The notes: generated by a model from the sequence alone, not told the origin. 49,394 nucleotides of DNA from Polynucleobacter sp. MWH-Jannik1A5 (GCF_018881795.1 NZ_JACVPQ010000002.1:1-49394); one strand, 5' to 3'; positions 8,407 through 16,908 are shown, numbered from the stretch's first letter. Numbers and translations are program-made.

Positions 8407-9393
8407 ATGAAAATCTCATCTTTTGTCCTCACTAAACTTTTCAGTGCAACTGTTCTTTTAGCTGCGAGTTCAGTTTCTATAGCGCAAGTGCAAAATTTCC
8501 CAGTTAAACCAATTCGCTTAGTAGTGCCGTTTGCGCCAGGTGGAAGCACCGATATCATTGCGCGTGCTGTAGGAGATGCTTTAGGGCGTCAATTAGGACA
8601 GCCGGTCATTGTTGAGAACAAGGCAGGCGGTGGTGGTTCTATTGGTGCATTAGAGGTGATGCGAGCACCTAAAGATGGCTACACCATTGGTATGGCAACG
8701 GTATCGACTACGGCCGCTAATCCAGCGATCAATCCCAAGATTGGCTACGATCCCATTACTGATTTCACGGCTATTAGTAATATTGCTGCGACACCCAACA
8801 TCATCGCGGTGAATCCGTCATTTCCAGCCAAAGACTTTAAAACGTTTATGGAGGTCTTAAAGGCGAACCCAGGTAAATATTCATACTCTAGTTCTGGTAC
8901 CGGTGGCATTGGGCATTTGCAAACTGAATTATTTAAAAGTTTGACGGGTGTATTTATTGTGCATATTCCTTATCGTGGTGCTGGTCCTGCATTGGCCGAC
9001 ACTGTTGGTGGCCAAGTGTCGATGATTTTTGATAACCTGCCTTCCTCTTTGCCATTTATCAAAGATGGCAAGCTAGTGCCGATTGTTATAGCCGCACCCA
9101 AGCGTTTAGCTCAGTTGCCCAATGTCCCCACCTTTGCTGAAGTGGGTTTAGCACCAGTGAATCGCATGGCCTACTATGGACTTTTGGGGCCGGCCGGTAT
9201 TCCAAAAGAGATCGTGGATAAATATACGGCAGCACTCCAAAAAGTGGTTGTAGATCCAGCAGTGAAGAAGCGCATTGAAGATACCGGATCCATTATTAAT
9301 GTGAATGGTCCCGATGCCTTTGCAAAAGAAATTAAAGCGGAGTACACCGTTTATAAAGAAGTGGTTGCAAAGCAAAAATTACAGATTGACTAA
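8407..9393 (+). CDS. Bug family periplasmic substrate-binding protein
   Basis: The 328-residue protein has an N-terminal signal peptide, probably cut after SVSIA (about residue 26), and the Bug/TctC fold marked by FPVKPIRLVVPFAPGGSTDIIAR and IVENKAGGGGSIGA. These proteins bind carboxylates or other small organic molecules and are greatly expanded in Burkholderiales. I chose ATG 8407, which starts directly with the signal peptide; an upstream in-frame ATG inside the lipoprotein gene would add 22 residues with no homology. No TctA/TctB membrane genes are nearby, so the ligand and transport partner are unknown. Confidence 0.9.
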   Translation: MKISSFVLTKLFSATVLLAASSVSIAQVQNFPVKPIRLVVPFAPGGSTDIIARAVGDALGRQLGQPVIVENKAGGGGSIGALEVMRAPKDGYTIGMATVSTTAANPAINPKIGYDPITDFTAISNIAATPNIIAVNPSFPAKDFKTFMEVLKANPGKYSYSSSGTGGIGHLQTELFKSLTGVFIVHIPYRGAGPALADTVGGQVSMIFDNLPSSLPFIKDGKLVPIVIAAPKRLAQLPNVPTFAEVGLAPVNRMAYYGLLGPAGIPKEIVDKYTAALQKVVVDPAVKKRIEDTGSIINVNGPDAFAKEIKAEYTVYKEVVAKQKLQID

Positions 9394-9423
9394 AAAATAT
9401 AGAAATAAGTTTTTGGAGACAAC

Positions 9424-10209
9424 ATGGATTTAGGAATTCAGGGGAAGGTAGCCTTAGTGATGGCATCAAGTCGTGGCTTAGGTCAAGCCATGGCGGTATC
9501 GCTGGCACGTGAGGGCGTGAAAGTGGCTGTCACTGGACGCAACGCTGAAGGCTTACAGGAGTCTGTTAAGTTAATTGAGGCTGCTGGCGGTAAAGCATTG
9601 GCGCTTAACTGGGATTTGTCGGATTTATCAGTCATTGATTCCTTGATCACCAAAGTAGAAAAAGAATTAGGGCCAATTGACATCCTCATTAATAACACTG
9701 GTGGTCCGCCACCAACACCAGCGGCCGGTCAAGATCCAGCGCTATGGCAAAAGAGCTTTAACGATATGGTGCTTTCGTTAATCGCCATTACAGATCGAGT
9801 ATTGCCTGGTATGCGCCAACGTAAATGGGGTCGTATTATTACCAGCACTACTTCAGGCGCGATTGCACCTATCAAAAATTTAGCGATCTCCAATACATTG
9901 CGTGCCGCTCTCCTAGCTTGGTCTAAGACCTTAGCAGCTGAAGTAGCTGCCGATGGTATTACTGTCAATATCATCATGCCGGGCAGGGTGGCGACGGATC
10001 GCCTGCGTCAGCTCGATGAAGCTCGAGCAAAACGGGAGAACAGAAGCTACGAGGATGTGGTGAAGCTCAGCTTGGGTCAGATTCCGATGGGACGTTATGG
10101 AGACCCTAAGGAATACGGCGATACCGCGGCATTTTTAGCTAGTCAAAACGCATCCTTTATTACAGGCACTGTCATGCGTGTTGATGGCGGTCAAATTCAG
10201 GCGGTTTGA
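9424..10209 (+). CDS. SDR family protein with altered catalytic motif
   Basis: The 261-residue protein has the Rossmann fold of short-chain dehydrogenases, but two hallmarks are changed. The nucleotide motif reads ASSRGLG (residues 14-20) rather than TGxxxGIG. The active-site YxxxK is replaced by SxxxR at residues 156-160 (SNTLR, followed by AALLAWSK). The NNTGGPPP segment (residues 90-97) is typical of a FabG-like subgroup described as lacking the normal tetrad. The function is therefore uncertain and ordinary ketoreductase activity should not be assumed. A TTGGAG ribosome site precedes the ATG. Its stop codon overlaps the TTG start of the next gene. Confidence 0.88.
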   Translation: MDLGIQGKVALVMASSRGLGQAMAVSLAREGVKVAVTGRNAEGLQESVKLIEAAGGKALALNWDLSDLSVIDSLITKVEKELGPIDILINNTGGPPPTPAAGQDPALWQKSFNDMVLSLIAITDRVLPGMRQRKWGRIITSTTSGAIAPIKNLAISNTLRAALLAWSKTLAAEVAADGITVNIIMPGRVATDRLRQLDEARAKRENRSYEDVVKLSLGQIPMGRYGDPKEYGDTAAFLASQNASFITGTVMRVDGGQIQAV

Positions 10210-12692
10210 GTCAATTGATACTTCGCTTCTTCAGTGATCTGAAGCGTGATTTGCGCTCAGCTGAATTAGCTTGGTTGTTTGTAGCATTAACACTATCCGT
10301 TACAGCACTTTCTAGTGTGAGTTTTCTGGCGGATCGCATGCAAAGAGCGTTTGCATTCGATGCTCGTCAACTCTTGGCATCAGACTTGCTGATAGTTTCT
10401 GATCAGCCTTTACCTAGCTTGTTTATAGAGGAAGCCCAAAGCAAGAATTTAAAGATTGCGCAAACAGTGGTGTTTCCCAGCATGGCTACTGTCGGTGCAA
10501 ATAGTAAACTTGCATCCCTAAAAGCGGTTAGTCCTCAATACCCCTTACGCGGATCATTGCGTGTTCAGTCGGTAGCCACCAGCAACACACTCAGCTCTGG
10601 GCCCCAACAAGGTGTTGTTTGGGTTGATCCTGCCATGTTAGCTAGCTTGGCTGCAAAAGAAGGTGACTCCATCCGGCTTGGCGACAAAGCCTTTGTCATT
10701 GGCGGAGTCTTAGAGCGTGAGCTTGATCGAGGTGCGGGCTTTATGAATTTTGCTCCTCGAGTGATGATGTCACTGGCGGATTTAAGTTCAACCGGTTTGA
10801 TTGGTCTTGGTAGTCGGGTGACTTATCGATTATTGCTTGCTGGATCAGACGAGCAAATTACTGCATATGGAGCATGGGCAACTCAATATATTGAGAAAGA
10901 AGCGCTAAAGGGTGTGCGTATTGAAACCCTAGAGAATGCTCAGCCCATGATGCGCAAAACACTGGAACGTGCCGATCGTTTTCTATCCTTGATCGCCTTG
11001 CTGACAGCGATGGTAGCTGCCGTTGCTATTGCCTTATCTGCGCATCGCTACACGCGTAAACAAGCGGATGCATGTGCGGTTCTCAAATGCTTAGGAGCCA
11101 AATCCAATGCCATCCTGATGCGTCAGGGCCAAACACTTTTAACTCTGGGTCTGATTGCGGCTATTTTGGGTTCGCTGCTGGGCTATTTCGGTCAATACGT
11201 CTTAACGTTGCTCTTGGGTAACTTGGTCATATCAGAATTGCCGCAGGTATCGCTATGGCCTGTCCTTTGGAGCATTCTGGTTGCCTGGTGTTTACTGTTT
11301 GGCTTTGCAGGTCCCGCTATATTTCGCCTGGTCAAGGTTTCGCCAATTCGTTTGATTCGAAAAGAATTTAATGGTGTTGATGTCTCTACATTTTGGACGG
11401 CGGCTTTTGGATTAGCAACAGCAGTTGTGTTAATTGTGATTGCAGCGCGCGATTGGAAATTGGCCTTATGGACTAGCCTGAGCTTTGCTGCTGCCATTGT
11501 GATCTTCAGTTTTGTCTCTTGGGGCTTTTTAAGGCTGATTTGCTCAATACCTACTAAACGCTTTGCTCTAAGCTTTGTCATTCTCTCCCAGGGTCGTAGA
11601 ACGGGATTAGCAGTCGTCCAAATTACCGCTCTTGGAATAGCTTTGATGGCGCTTCTATTGGTTCTTTTATTGCGCGCAGATTTCTTGAGTGCGTGGCAGG
11701 GTAATATACCTGCCGACGCGCCGAATCGTTTCATGATTAATGTGCAAGAAGATCAAAAGAAAGGCCTTACACAATCTTTGCAAGACGCAGGTGTATTAGC
11801 TCCCCAGTTTTATCCAATGGTGAGAGGTCGCTTAACGGAGATCAATGGGAAAGACGTTACGCCAAACAGTTACACAGAAGAAAATGCAAGGCGTCTTGTA
11901 GATCGCGAGTTCAATTTGTCTTACACAGATCAAATGCCACCAGGCAATCAACTGTTGACTGGTAAATGGATAGAGGGTGATGCACCACAGATTTCAATGG
12001 AAACAGGCATAGCCAAGACCTTGAAATTGAAATTGGGCGACCAGCTCACGTTTGAGGTGGCAGGAGAAAAAATAACTGCCCCGATTACCTCATTGCGCAA
12101 ATTGGATTGGGGCTCCATGCGGGTGAACTTCTTTGTCATCATGCCTGCCGCTCAGTTACAGGCATTACCCCAGTCATGGATTACTTCCTACTATCAAGCA
12201 CCCAAACAAGAGTCTCTGGATTTTCAGTTGAGCCAAGCTTATCCCAACCTGACGATTGTGGACGTATCAGCTTCCTTGCAGCAAATTCAGGAAGTGCTGA
12301 ATAAACTCTCTTCCGTCTTAGGATTGCTATTGGCATTCACTGTCATTGCTGCAATTTTGGTTTTAATGTCTGCCATTGCAGCCACCCAAGATGAGCGCTA
12401 TAAAAATGCTGCCTTATTAAAAGCTTTAGGAGCTTCTCGAAATACCTTATCCAATATTGCCAATATTGAGTTGCTTATGATTGGTCTTTTATCAGGTGTG
12501 TTGGCTGGTCTTGCCGCTGGAATGGCTGCTTGGGCCTTGGGCCGTTATGTGATGGAGATCCAATTCAATGCATTTGGCGAGGCCCTATTGATGGGGATTG
12601 GCTTTGGCATCATCGCCTGCCTGGCTTCTGGATATCGCTTTCAGAAGAGGATTCAGAAGGCAACCGCTATTGAATGTTTACGTGAAGCCTAA
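10206..12692 (+). CDS. FtsX-like ABC transporter permease
   Basis: The 828-residue membrane protein has the layout of YbbP-type permeases: one N-terminal helix, a large periplasmic domain, FtsX domains near residues 265-390 and 705-825, and more helices between them (about 390-500). The family works with a YbbA-like ATPase in lipoprotein or surface-lipid export, or in mechanotransmission. No such ATPase is adjacent, so the partner must be encoded elsewhere. The start appears to be TTG at 10206, sharing bases with the TGA stop of the SDR gene; another TTG at 10215 is possible. The gene ends convergently with the RDD gene, ten bases away. Confidence 0.85.
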   Translation: MSQLILRFFSDLKRDLRSAELAWLFVALTLSVTALSSVSFLADRMQRAFAFDARQLLASDLLIVSDQPLPSLFIEEAQSKNLKIAQTVVFPSMATVGANSKLASLKAVSPQYPLRGSLRVQSVATSNTLSSGPQQGVVWVDPAMLASLAAKEGDSIRLGDKAFVIGGVLERELDRGAGFMNFAPRVMMSLADLSSTGLIGLGSRVTYRLLLAGSDEQITAYGAWATQYIEKEALKGVRIETLENAQPMMRKTLERADRFLSLIALLTAMVAAVAIALSAHRYTRKQADACAVLKCLGAKSNAILMRQGQTLLTLGLIAAILGSLLGYFGQYVLTLLLGNLVISELPQVSLWPVLWSILVAWCLLFGFAGPAIFRLVKVSPIRLIRKEFNGVDVSTFWTAAFGLATAVVLIVIAARDWKLALWTSLSFAAAIVIFSFVSWGFLRLICSIPTKRFALSFVILSQGRRTGLAVVQITALGIALMALLLVLLLRADFLSAWQGNIPADAPNRFMINVQEDQKKGLTQSLQDAGVLAPQFYPMVRGRLTEINGKDVTPNSYTEENARRLVDREFNLSYTDQMPPGNQLLTGKWIEGDAPQISMETGIAKTLKLKLGDQLTFEVAGEKITAPITSLRKLDWGSMRVNFFVIMPAAQLQALPQSWITSYYQAPKQESLDFQLSQAYPNLTIVDVSASLQQIQEVLNKLSSVLGLLLAFTVIAAILVLMSAIAATQDERYKNAALLKALGASRNTLSNIANIELLMIGLLSGVLAGLAAGMAAWALGRYVMEIQFNAFGEALLMGIGFGIIACLASGYRFQKRIQKATAIECLREA

Positions 12693-12707
12693 GGCCAAGT
12701 TCTTAGG
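12688..12707. terminator. Inverted repeat between convergent genes
   Basis: CCTAAG (12688-12693) and CTTAGG (12702-12707) form a six-pair stem with an eight-base loop spanning the ends of the permease and RDD genes. There is no U-tract on either strand, so it is only a weak candidate terminator. Confidence 0.3.
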
Positions 12708-13239
12708 TCAAGGTTACTAGGTTCTTAGGAAGCTCAACTAAGCGGGTACCAGCCAATCGATCTGGCAGGCTTTGTCGATGTAATTTATTTTGACGGTCTA
12801 AATAAATACTCAATGGCCAAATAAATAGGGCTACCGCAAAGAGCATCTCGATAATTTGCCACTTCTCTAAATGAAATGCCCATTGCAATATCACGCAAGG
12901 AATTAACCATAGAGAGCCATAGATGTAACGCCAGAAGGCTTGTCGTTTGGTGAGGGTGTAACCACCGCGACCAATGATACGAACTCGCCAAGTTTGCATG
13001 GCTAGCGTTTGACCCGACTTGGTCCAGTACCAAACAAAATAAATGCCTAAGACTGCATAGAGGTAAAGAAAAGTCAGCCAGCTAGGCAATGAAATGCCAA
13101 AAAGAATACCTAACCCAAGGTTGGGCAATAAAAAAGTAAAAGCAATGACACCCAGTAAAACGAGCTGTTCATAGAGGCAGCATGAGACACGACGCCAAAA
13201 TTGAGGGGCAGGTAATACGTTGAGTTCAGCAGGCGTCAT
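12703..13239 (-). CDS. RDD family membrane protein
   Basis: The 178-residue protein has several hydrophobic segments and the features of the RDD family: FWRRVSCCLYEQLVLLGVIAF near the N terminus, a YFVWYWTKSGQTLAMQTW motif and a late LPDRLAGTRLV segment. RDD proteins are small integral membrane proteins of mostly unknown role; some have been linked to ion transport. It is the last gene of the leftward sigma factor locus, starting eight bases after the DUF3106 stop. The ATG has no strong ribosome site, so coupled translation is likely. The link to the sigma factor is inferred only from gene order. Confidence 0.85.
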   Translation of the reverse strand: MTPAELNVLPAPQFWRRVSCCLYEQLVLLGVIAFTFLLPNLGLGILFGISLPSWLTFLYLYAVLGIYFVWYWTKSGQTLAMQTWRVRIIGRGGYTLTKRQAFWRYIYGSLWLIPCVILQWAFHLEKWQIIEMLFAVALFIWPLSIYLDRQNKLHRQSLPDRLAGTRLVELPKNLVTLT

Positions 13240-13246
13240 AGACTGC

Positions 13247-13888
13247 TTAGTTATTTGATGAGTTGCTAGAAGAACTACCCGATGTGCTGCCTTCTACTGC
13301 AGACCCTGTGTTTTCTGGAGATGCAGGTGTGCTTGGAGTTAAGGCGGCAGGCGGAAGCGATGCTTTTGGAGAAATGGGATGTTGTTGCAGTGTGGGTGCA
13401 TTGGCAGCCGTCGGTTTTTTCTTGGCTTCTGATTCTGCGAGTTTCTTTTTCTGATCATCAGTTAGTTTTTGATAGGCAGTCCAAGCCTCTGCTTTTTTCT
13501 CAGCAGGGAATTTAAGGCTAGCGAGATAGTTTTCACGCGCAAGACGACGCTCTTTTTGGGAGAGGTTTGACCAGCCAGTCATGCGAGACTGAAGACGCTC
13601 TTGGTCTTGTACGCTCATCTTGGGATAAATATTGGCAACCTGAATCCATTTCTTGCGGCTATCGGGCAACATGTAATCCCAATCGCTTTCTAGTGGCGCC
13701 AGAATTTTTTGCTGGGCTGGCTTGAGGCCTTCCCATGTGCCGTCAGGCTTTTTTTCAGCGAGGGCTGCAACTTTGCCGGGTGGGCTATTCGGTTGAGCTT
13801 GCGCAAGTACATGACTCGCTGGAGCGACCAGCAAGGCGACTATCAGCGCAAGGTTGCCAACCGTATTCGTTCTCATTGTTGATGACAT
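13247..13888 (-). CDS. DUF3106 secreted protein
   Basis: The 213-residue product has a signal peptide (hydrophobic NLALIVALLVAP, cleavage probably after HVLA), then the DUF3106 region with WEGLKPAQQKILAPLESDWD and repeated W/L-rich helical blocks, and a disordered tail rich in Ser, Pro, Ala and Asn. The function is unknown. The helical, LTxxQ-like repeats resemble small periplasmic proteins that are often controlled by ECF sigma factors, but that is only a resemblance. I chose ATG 13888; a TTG three bases earlier and an ATG at 13876 are alternatives, and none has a good ribosome site. It lies 14 bases after the DUF3619 gene. Confidence 0.82.
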   Translation of the reverse strand: MSSTMRTNTVGNLALIVALLVAPASHVLAQAQPNSPPGKVAALAEKKPDGTWEGLKPAQQKILAPLESDWDYMLPDSRKKWIQVANIYPKMSVQDQERLQSRMTGWSNLSQKERRLARENYLASLKFPAEKKAEAWTAYQKLTDDQKKKLAESEAKKKPTAANAPTLQQHPISPKASLPPAALTPSTPASPENTGSAVEGSTSGSSSSNSSNN

Positions 13889-13902
13889 CAAATGAGTCGG
13901 GA

Positions 13903-14361
13903 TTATTTGCTTTGGATGGAGTCTGATGAGTTATCTGACTCAGTTAAAGGACCATTTTTAAGAAACGCCATAAAGCCGCTGTCAGCATAGGCATCTGGTG
14001 GAACGTCATCGGATAACAAAGCGGCATCAACTTCGGCGATGTCATTAATGCGGGAGTCATCCTGCCACTGGGCAATACCAATCAGACCAAACACTAAAAC
14101 TACGAGGGGGGCCATCCAACCTACGGTATCCCAAACCCCATTGGATCCAGACGTCCAGTTCCGAGAGGCGCCAGCCAACACCTGTTTCTGAAGACGCACT
14201 TTTTCTGGTTTTTTGACTGATAGAGCCTTCATTCGCGCTGAATACAGGCGATCCTTAATGCTTTGGGGAATGTTCTGAGTGCTTTGACGAAGCAGGGCAG
14301 CGCTAGCCTGGCCAAATTGGTCGACTTCAGTCTGGGTAAATTGGTCATCAAAGTGTTTCAC
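13903..14361 (-). CDS. DUF3619 membrane protein, possible anti-sigma factor
   Basis: The 152-residue protein has a soluble N-terminal region of about 75 residues (QTEVDQFGQASAALLRQS), one transmembrane helix around residues 79-97 (MAPLVVLVFGLIGIAQW) and an acidic periplasmic tail. The ATG overlaps the stop codon of the sigma factor gene (ATGA at 14358-14361). A single-pass membrane protein co-translated with an ECF sigma factor is the usual arrangement of an anti-sigma factor. No zinc motif (HxxxCxxC) is present, so it would belong to a non-zinc class. The regulatory role is inference; DUF3619 has no function known to me. Confidence 0.82.
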   Translation of the reverse strand: MKHFDDQFTQTEVDQFGQASAALLRQSTQNIPQSIKDRLYSARMKALSVKKPEKVRLQKQVLAGASRNWTSGSNGVWDTVGWMAPLVVLVFGLIGIAQWQDDSRINDIAEVDAALLSDDVPPDAYADSGFMAFLKNGPLTESDNSSDSIQSK

Positions 14362-14927
14362 AGCGTAATTCCTTTTAATTTCAATGCTTTAGCTAATGTC
14401 TGGGTGGCCCTAGAACAGTGGGTTTTGACGCTACCTTCACTACAACGCATTGCCAGTGCCGTCTCAGTAATACTTAGCTCATCCCAATAACGCATCAGGA
14501 AGGCTTCTCGTTGACGTACAGGCAATTTAGATATTTCTGACTCCAGAGCCTGTAAAAGCTGACTTTTTTCAAGCTTTTGAGCCCCATCTTGGTGAATTTC
14601 ACTGTCATCGGGAGCGGATAGGGACTCCAGGGGGTCAAAATCATCGCTTTCATCGGCTTTTTTGCCCATATTGGAAAAAAGGGTGACCCAGGTATTTCTT
14701 ACCTTTTGCCTTCTAAACCAATCATGAATGCGATTTTGCAAAATTCTGGTGAAAACCAGGGGTAGCTCTGCAGCAGGTCTATCCCCATATTTTTCGGCCA
14801 ACTTGATCATGGCATCTTGAACGATATCTAACGCAGCATCGTCGTCACGCACAGCGTAGACCGCCTGCTTAAAGGCGCGCTGCTCAACACTGCTCAGAAA
14901 GTCAGATAGTTCTTGGGCTGATGCCAT
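14358..14927 (-). CDS. RNA polymerase sigma factor, ECF type
   Basis: The 189-residue protein carries sigma region 2 (YAVRDDDAALDIVQDAMIKL, with the DAALDIVQDA core-binding helix) and region 4 (LPVRQREAFLMRYWDELSITETALAMRCSEGSVKTHCSRA, a helix-turn-helix). The linker of about 60 residues is longer and more acidic than usual. Sigma factors of this kind redirect RNA polymerase to a small set of stress genes. The downstream DUF3619 gene overlaps it and is the likely regulator. The start ATG (14925-14927) has no Shine-Dalgarno sequence. It is divergent from ilvI across 193 bases. Confidence 0.92.
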   Translation of the reverse strand: MASAQELSDFLSSVEQRAFKQAVYAVRDDDAALDIVQDAMIKLAEKYGDRPAAELPLVFTRILQNRIHDWFRRQKVRNTWVTLFSNMGKKADESDDFDPLESLSAPDDSEIHQDGAQKLEKSQLLQALESEISKLPVRQREAFLMRYWDELSITETALAMRCSEGSVKTHCSRATQTLAKALKLKGITL

Positions 14928-14941
14928 GCAATGGATTAGAC

Positions 14942-14961
14942 CTGAATCTGTAAGAATTCAG
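14942..14961. repeat. Inverted repeat in the sigma-ilvI divergent region
   Basis: CTGAAT (14942-14947) and ATTCAG (14956-14961) form perfect six-base arms with an eight-base spacer. It sits where the -35 region of the ilvI promoter would fall and 15 bases from the sigma factor start, so it could be an operator for either side. No U-tract follows. Confidence 0.4.
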
Positions 14962-14980
14962 CCATTTTAGGGGATTGCTA

Positions 14981-14986
14981 TAGAAT
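14981..14986 (+). promoter_or_regulatory. Putative ilvI -10 box
   Basis: TAGAAT (or the overlapping TATAGA at 14979) is the best -10 match before ilvI. It would leave a 5' untranslated leader of roughly 125 bases containing CTACC (14997-15001), able to pair with GGTAG (15032-15036), and the palindrome GTTCGAAC. The -35 match is poor. Confidence 0.4.
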
Positions 14987-15120
14987 ATAGGGCTTACTAC
15001 CTAGAATCTCATTCAAGAAGTGGTTTTTTCCGGTAGCAGCGCCGTTCGAACTCAGGCCATAAGCAGGAGACAGAACAGACCAATCAATTTTTTGCCGAAA
15101 ATTGCAAAGGACGAAAGAAA

Positions 15121-16908
15121 ATGAATACAAGCAGCGCCGAATTTTTAGCTAGCAAAGCTAACAAAGACTCAACAAATACAAACAATGATGCAGCGCCTCC
15201 AGAAATGATTGGCGCAGAGATGCTCGTTCATGCATTGCACAAAGAGGGTGTTGAATACGTATGGGGTTACCCAGGCGGTTCCGTTCTCTTCATTTATGAC
15301 GAAATTTTTAAGCAAGACAAGTTTGAGCACATTCTTGTTCGCCATGAGCAAGCAGCGGTTCATGCGGCCGATGGCTATGCGCGCGCAACCGGTAAGGTTG
15401 GTGTAGCGCTGGTCACTTCAGGTCCCGGTGTAACCAATGCGGTGACTGGTATTGCTACTGCGTATACCGATTCAATCCCTATGGTGATCATCAGCGGTAA
15501 CGTGCCTACATATGCAATTGGTGAAGATGCTTTCCAAGAAGCAGACACTGTAGGTATTACTCGTCCAGTTGTTAAGCACAACTTCTTAGTGAAAGACGTG
15601 AAGGATCTTCCTTTGGTCTTGAAGAAGGCTTTCCATATTGCGCAGACCGGCCGTCCAGGCCCAGTGTTGATTGATATCCCTAAGGATGTCTCAGCGGCTA
15701 AAGGCCCGTTCGTTTATCCAGAAACACTGGAGATGCGCTCTTACAACCCAGTTATCAAGGGCCATAGCGGCCAGATTCGCAAAGCAGTTGCTTTGTTGCA
15801 AGAGGCGGAGCGTCCATACATCTACACCGGTGGTGGCGTGATCCTGTCCGATGCTGCTGCTGAGTTAAAAGAGTTCGCTGATCTTTTGGGCTATCCAGTG
15901 ACTAATACCTTGATGGGCTTGGGTGGATTCCCTGGCACCAGTCCACAGTTTGTGGGCATGCTCGGTATGCATGGAACATATGAAGCAAACATGGCAATGC
16001 AACACAGCGATGTATTGATTGCCATTGGTGCTCGCTTTGATGACCGCGTGATTGGAAATACATCACACTTTGCTAGCCATCCACGCAAAATCATTCATAT
16101 TGATATCGATCCTTCCGTGATTTCTAAGCGCGTTAAGGTGGATGTTCCTATTGTTGGCAATCTCAAAGAAGTATTGGTTGAGATGACTGCGCAAATTAAG
16201 GCAGCAGGTCCACGCAAGAATGGTGACAAAGTTGCCGCCTGGTGGGATCAGATCAATGAGTGGCGTAAAAAAGATTGCTTGAAATACGATGAAGCTTCCC
16301 AGATTGTGAAGCCGCAATACGTTGTTCAGAAATTATGGGGGCTCACCGGTGGTGATGCATTCATTACATCTGACGTAGGTCAGCATCAAATGTGGGCTGC
16401 TCAGTTCTATAAGTTTGATAAACCACGCCGTTGGATTAACTCTGGTGGATTGGGAACTATGGGCGTGGGCTTGCCATACGCTATGGGCATCAAGAAAGCT
16501 TTCCCTGATAAGGATGTATTTGCTATTACTGGCGAAGGCTCTATTCAGATGTGTATCCAGGAGCTATCAACCTGTAAGCAATACAACACCCCGGTCAAGA
16601 TCGTGTCACTGAACAACCGTTATCTCGGTATGGTTCGTCAATGGCAAGAACTGACTTATAACAAGCGTTATTCCAGCTCTTATATGGATTCATTACCTGA
16701 CTTTGTGAAGTTGGCTGAGGCTTATGGGCACGTTGGTATGCGCATCGAAAAGAAATCCGATGTAGAGGGCGCGCTCAAAGAAGCCATTCGCTTAAAAGAT
16801 CGCACTGTATTTATGGATTTCCAGACTGACCCAGAAGAAAACGTTTGGCCTATGGTTCAAGCAGGCAAGGGTATTACTGAAATGCTTTTGGGTAGTGAGG
16901 ATCTCTAA
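15121..16908 (+). CDS. ilvI: Acetolactate synthase large subunit
   Basis: This thiamine diphosphate enzyme condenses pyruvate with pyruvate or 2-oxobutyrate, the first common step of valine, leucine and isoleucine synthesis. The 595-residue protein has the activating Glu at residue 76 (RHEQAAVHAADGYAR), a central FAD-binding domain and the diphosphate motif beginning GEGS at 471-474 and ending in NN near 497. GEGS instead of GDGS is a conservative change that I believe is common in Burkholderiales. About 28 polar residues precede the conserved core. An AAAGGACGAAAG ribosome site precedes the ATG. Its last base (16908) is the first base of ilvH, which encodes its regulatory subunit. Confidence 0.96.
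   Translation: MNTSSAEFLASKANKDSTNTNNDAAPPEMIGAEMLVHALHKEGVEYVWGYPGGSVLFIYDEIFKQDKFEHILVRHEQAAVHAADGYARATGKVGVALVTSGPGVTNAVTGIATAYTDSIPMVIISGNVPTYAIGEDAFQEADTVGITRPVVKHNFLVKDVKDLPLVLKKAFHIAQTGRPGPVLIDIPKDVSAAKGPFVYPETLEMRSYNPVIKGHSGQIRKAVALLQEAERPYIYTGGGVILSDAAAELKEFADLLGYPVTNTLMGLGGFPGTSPQFVGMLGMHGTYEANMAMQHSDVLIAIGARFDDRVIGNTSHFASHPRKIIHIDIDPSVISKRVKVDVPIVGNLKEVLVEMTAQIKAAGPRKNGDKVAAWWDQINEWRKKDCLKYDEASQIVKPQYVVQKLWGLTGGDAFITSDVGQHQMWAAQFYKFDKPRRWINSGGLGTMGVGLPYAMGIKKAFPDKDVFAITGEGSIQMCIQELSTCKQYNTPVKIVSLNNRYLGMVRQWQELTYNKRYSSSYMDSLPDFVKLAEAYGHVGMRIEKKSDVEGALKEAIRLKDRTVFMDFQTDPEENVWPMVQAGKGITEMLLGSEDL

Noticed and set aside
11192..11734. A 180-codon open frame antisense to the FtsX-type permease gene
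   Set aside because: The composition is that of a complementary strand, with no recognisable motif and no ribosome site; the plus-strand permease is a clear family member.
15020..15124. A GTG-initiated 34-codon frame upstream of ilvI, ending in ATGA over the ilvI start
   Set aside because: It is not enriched in Val, Leu or Ile, has no clear ribosome site, and no terminator follows. The overlap with the ilvI ATG is probably chance.
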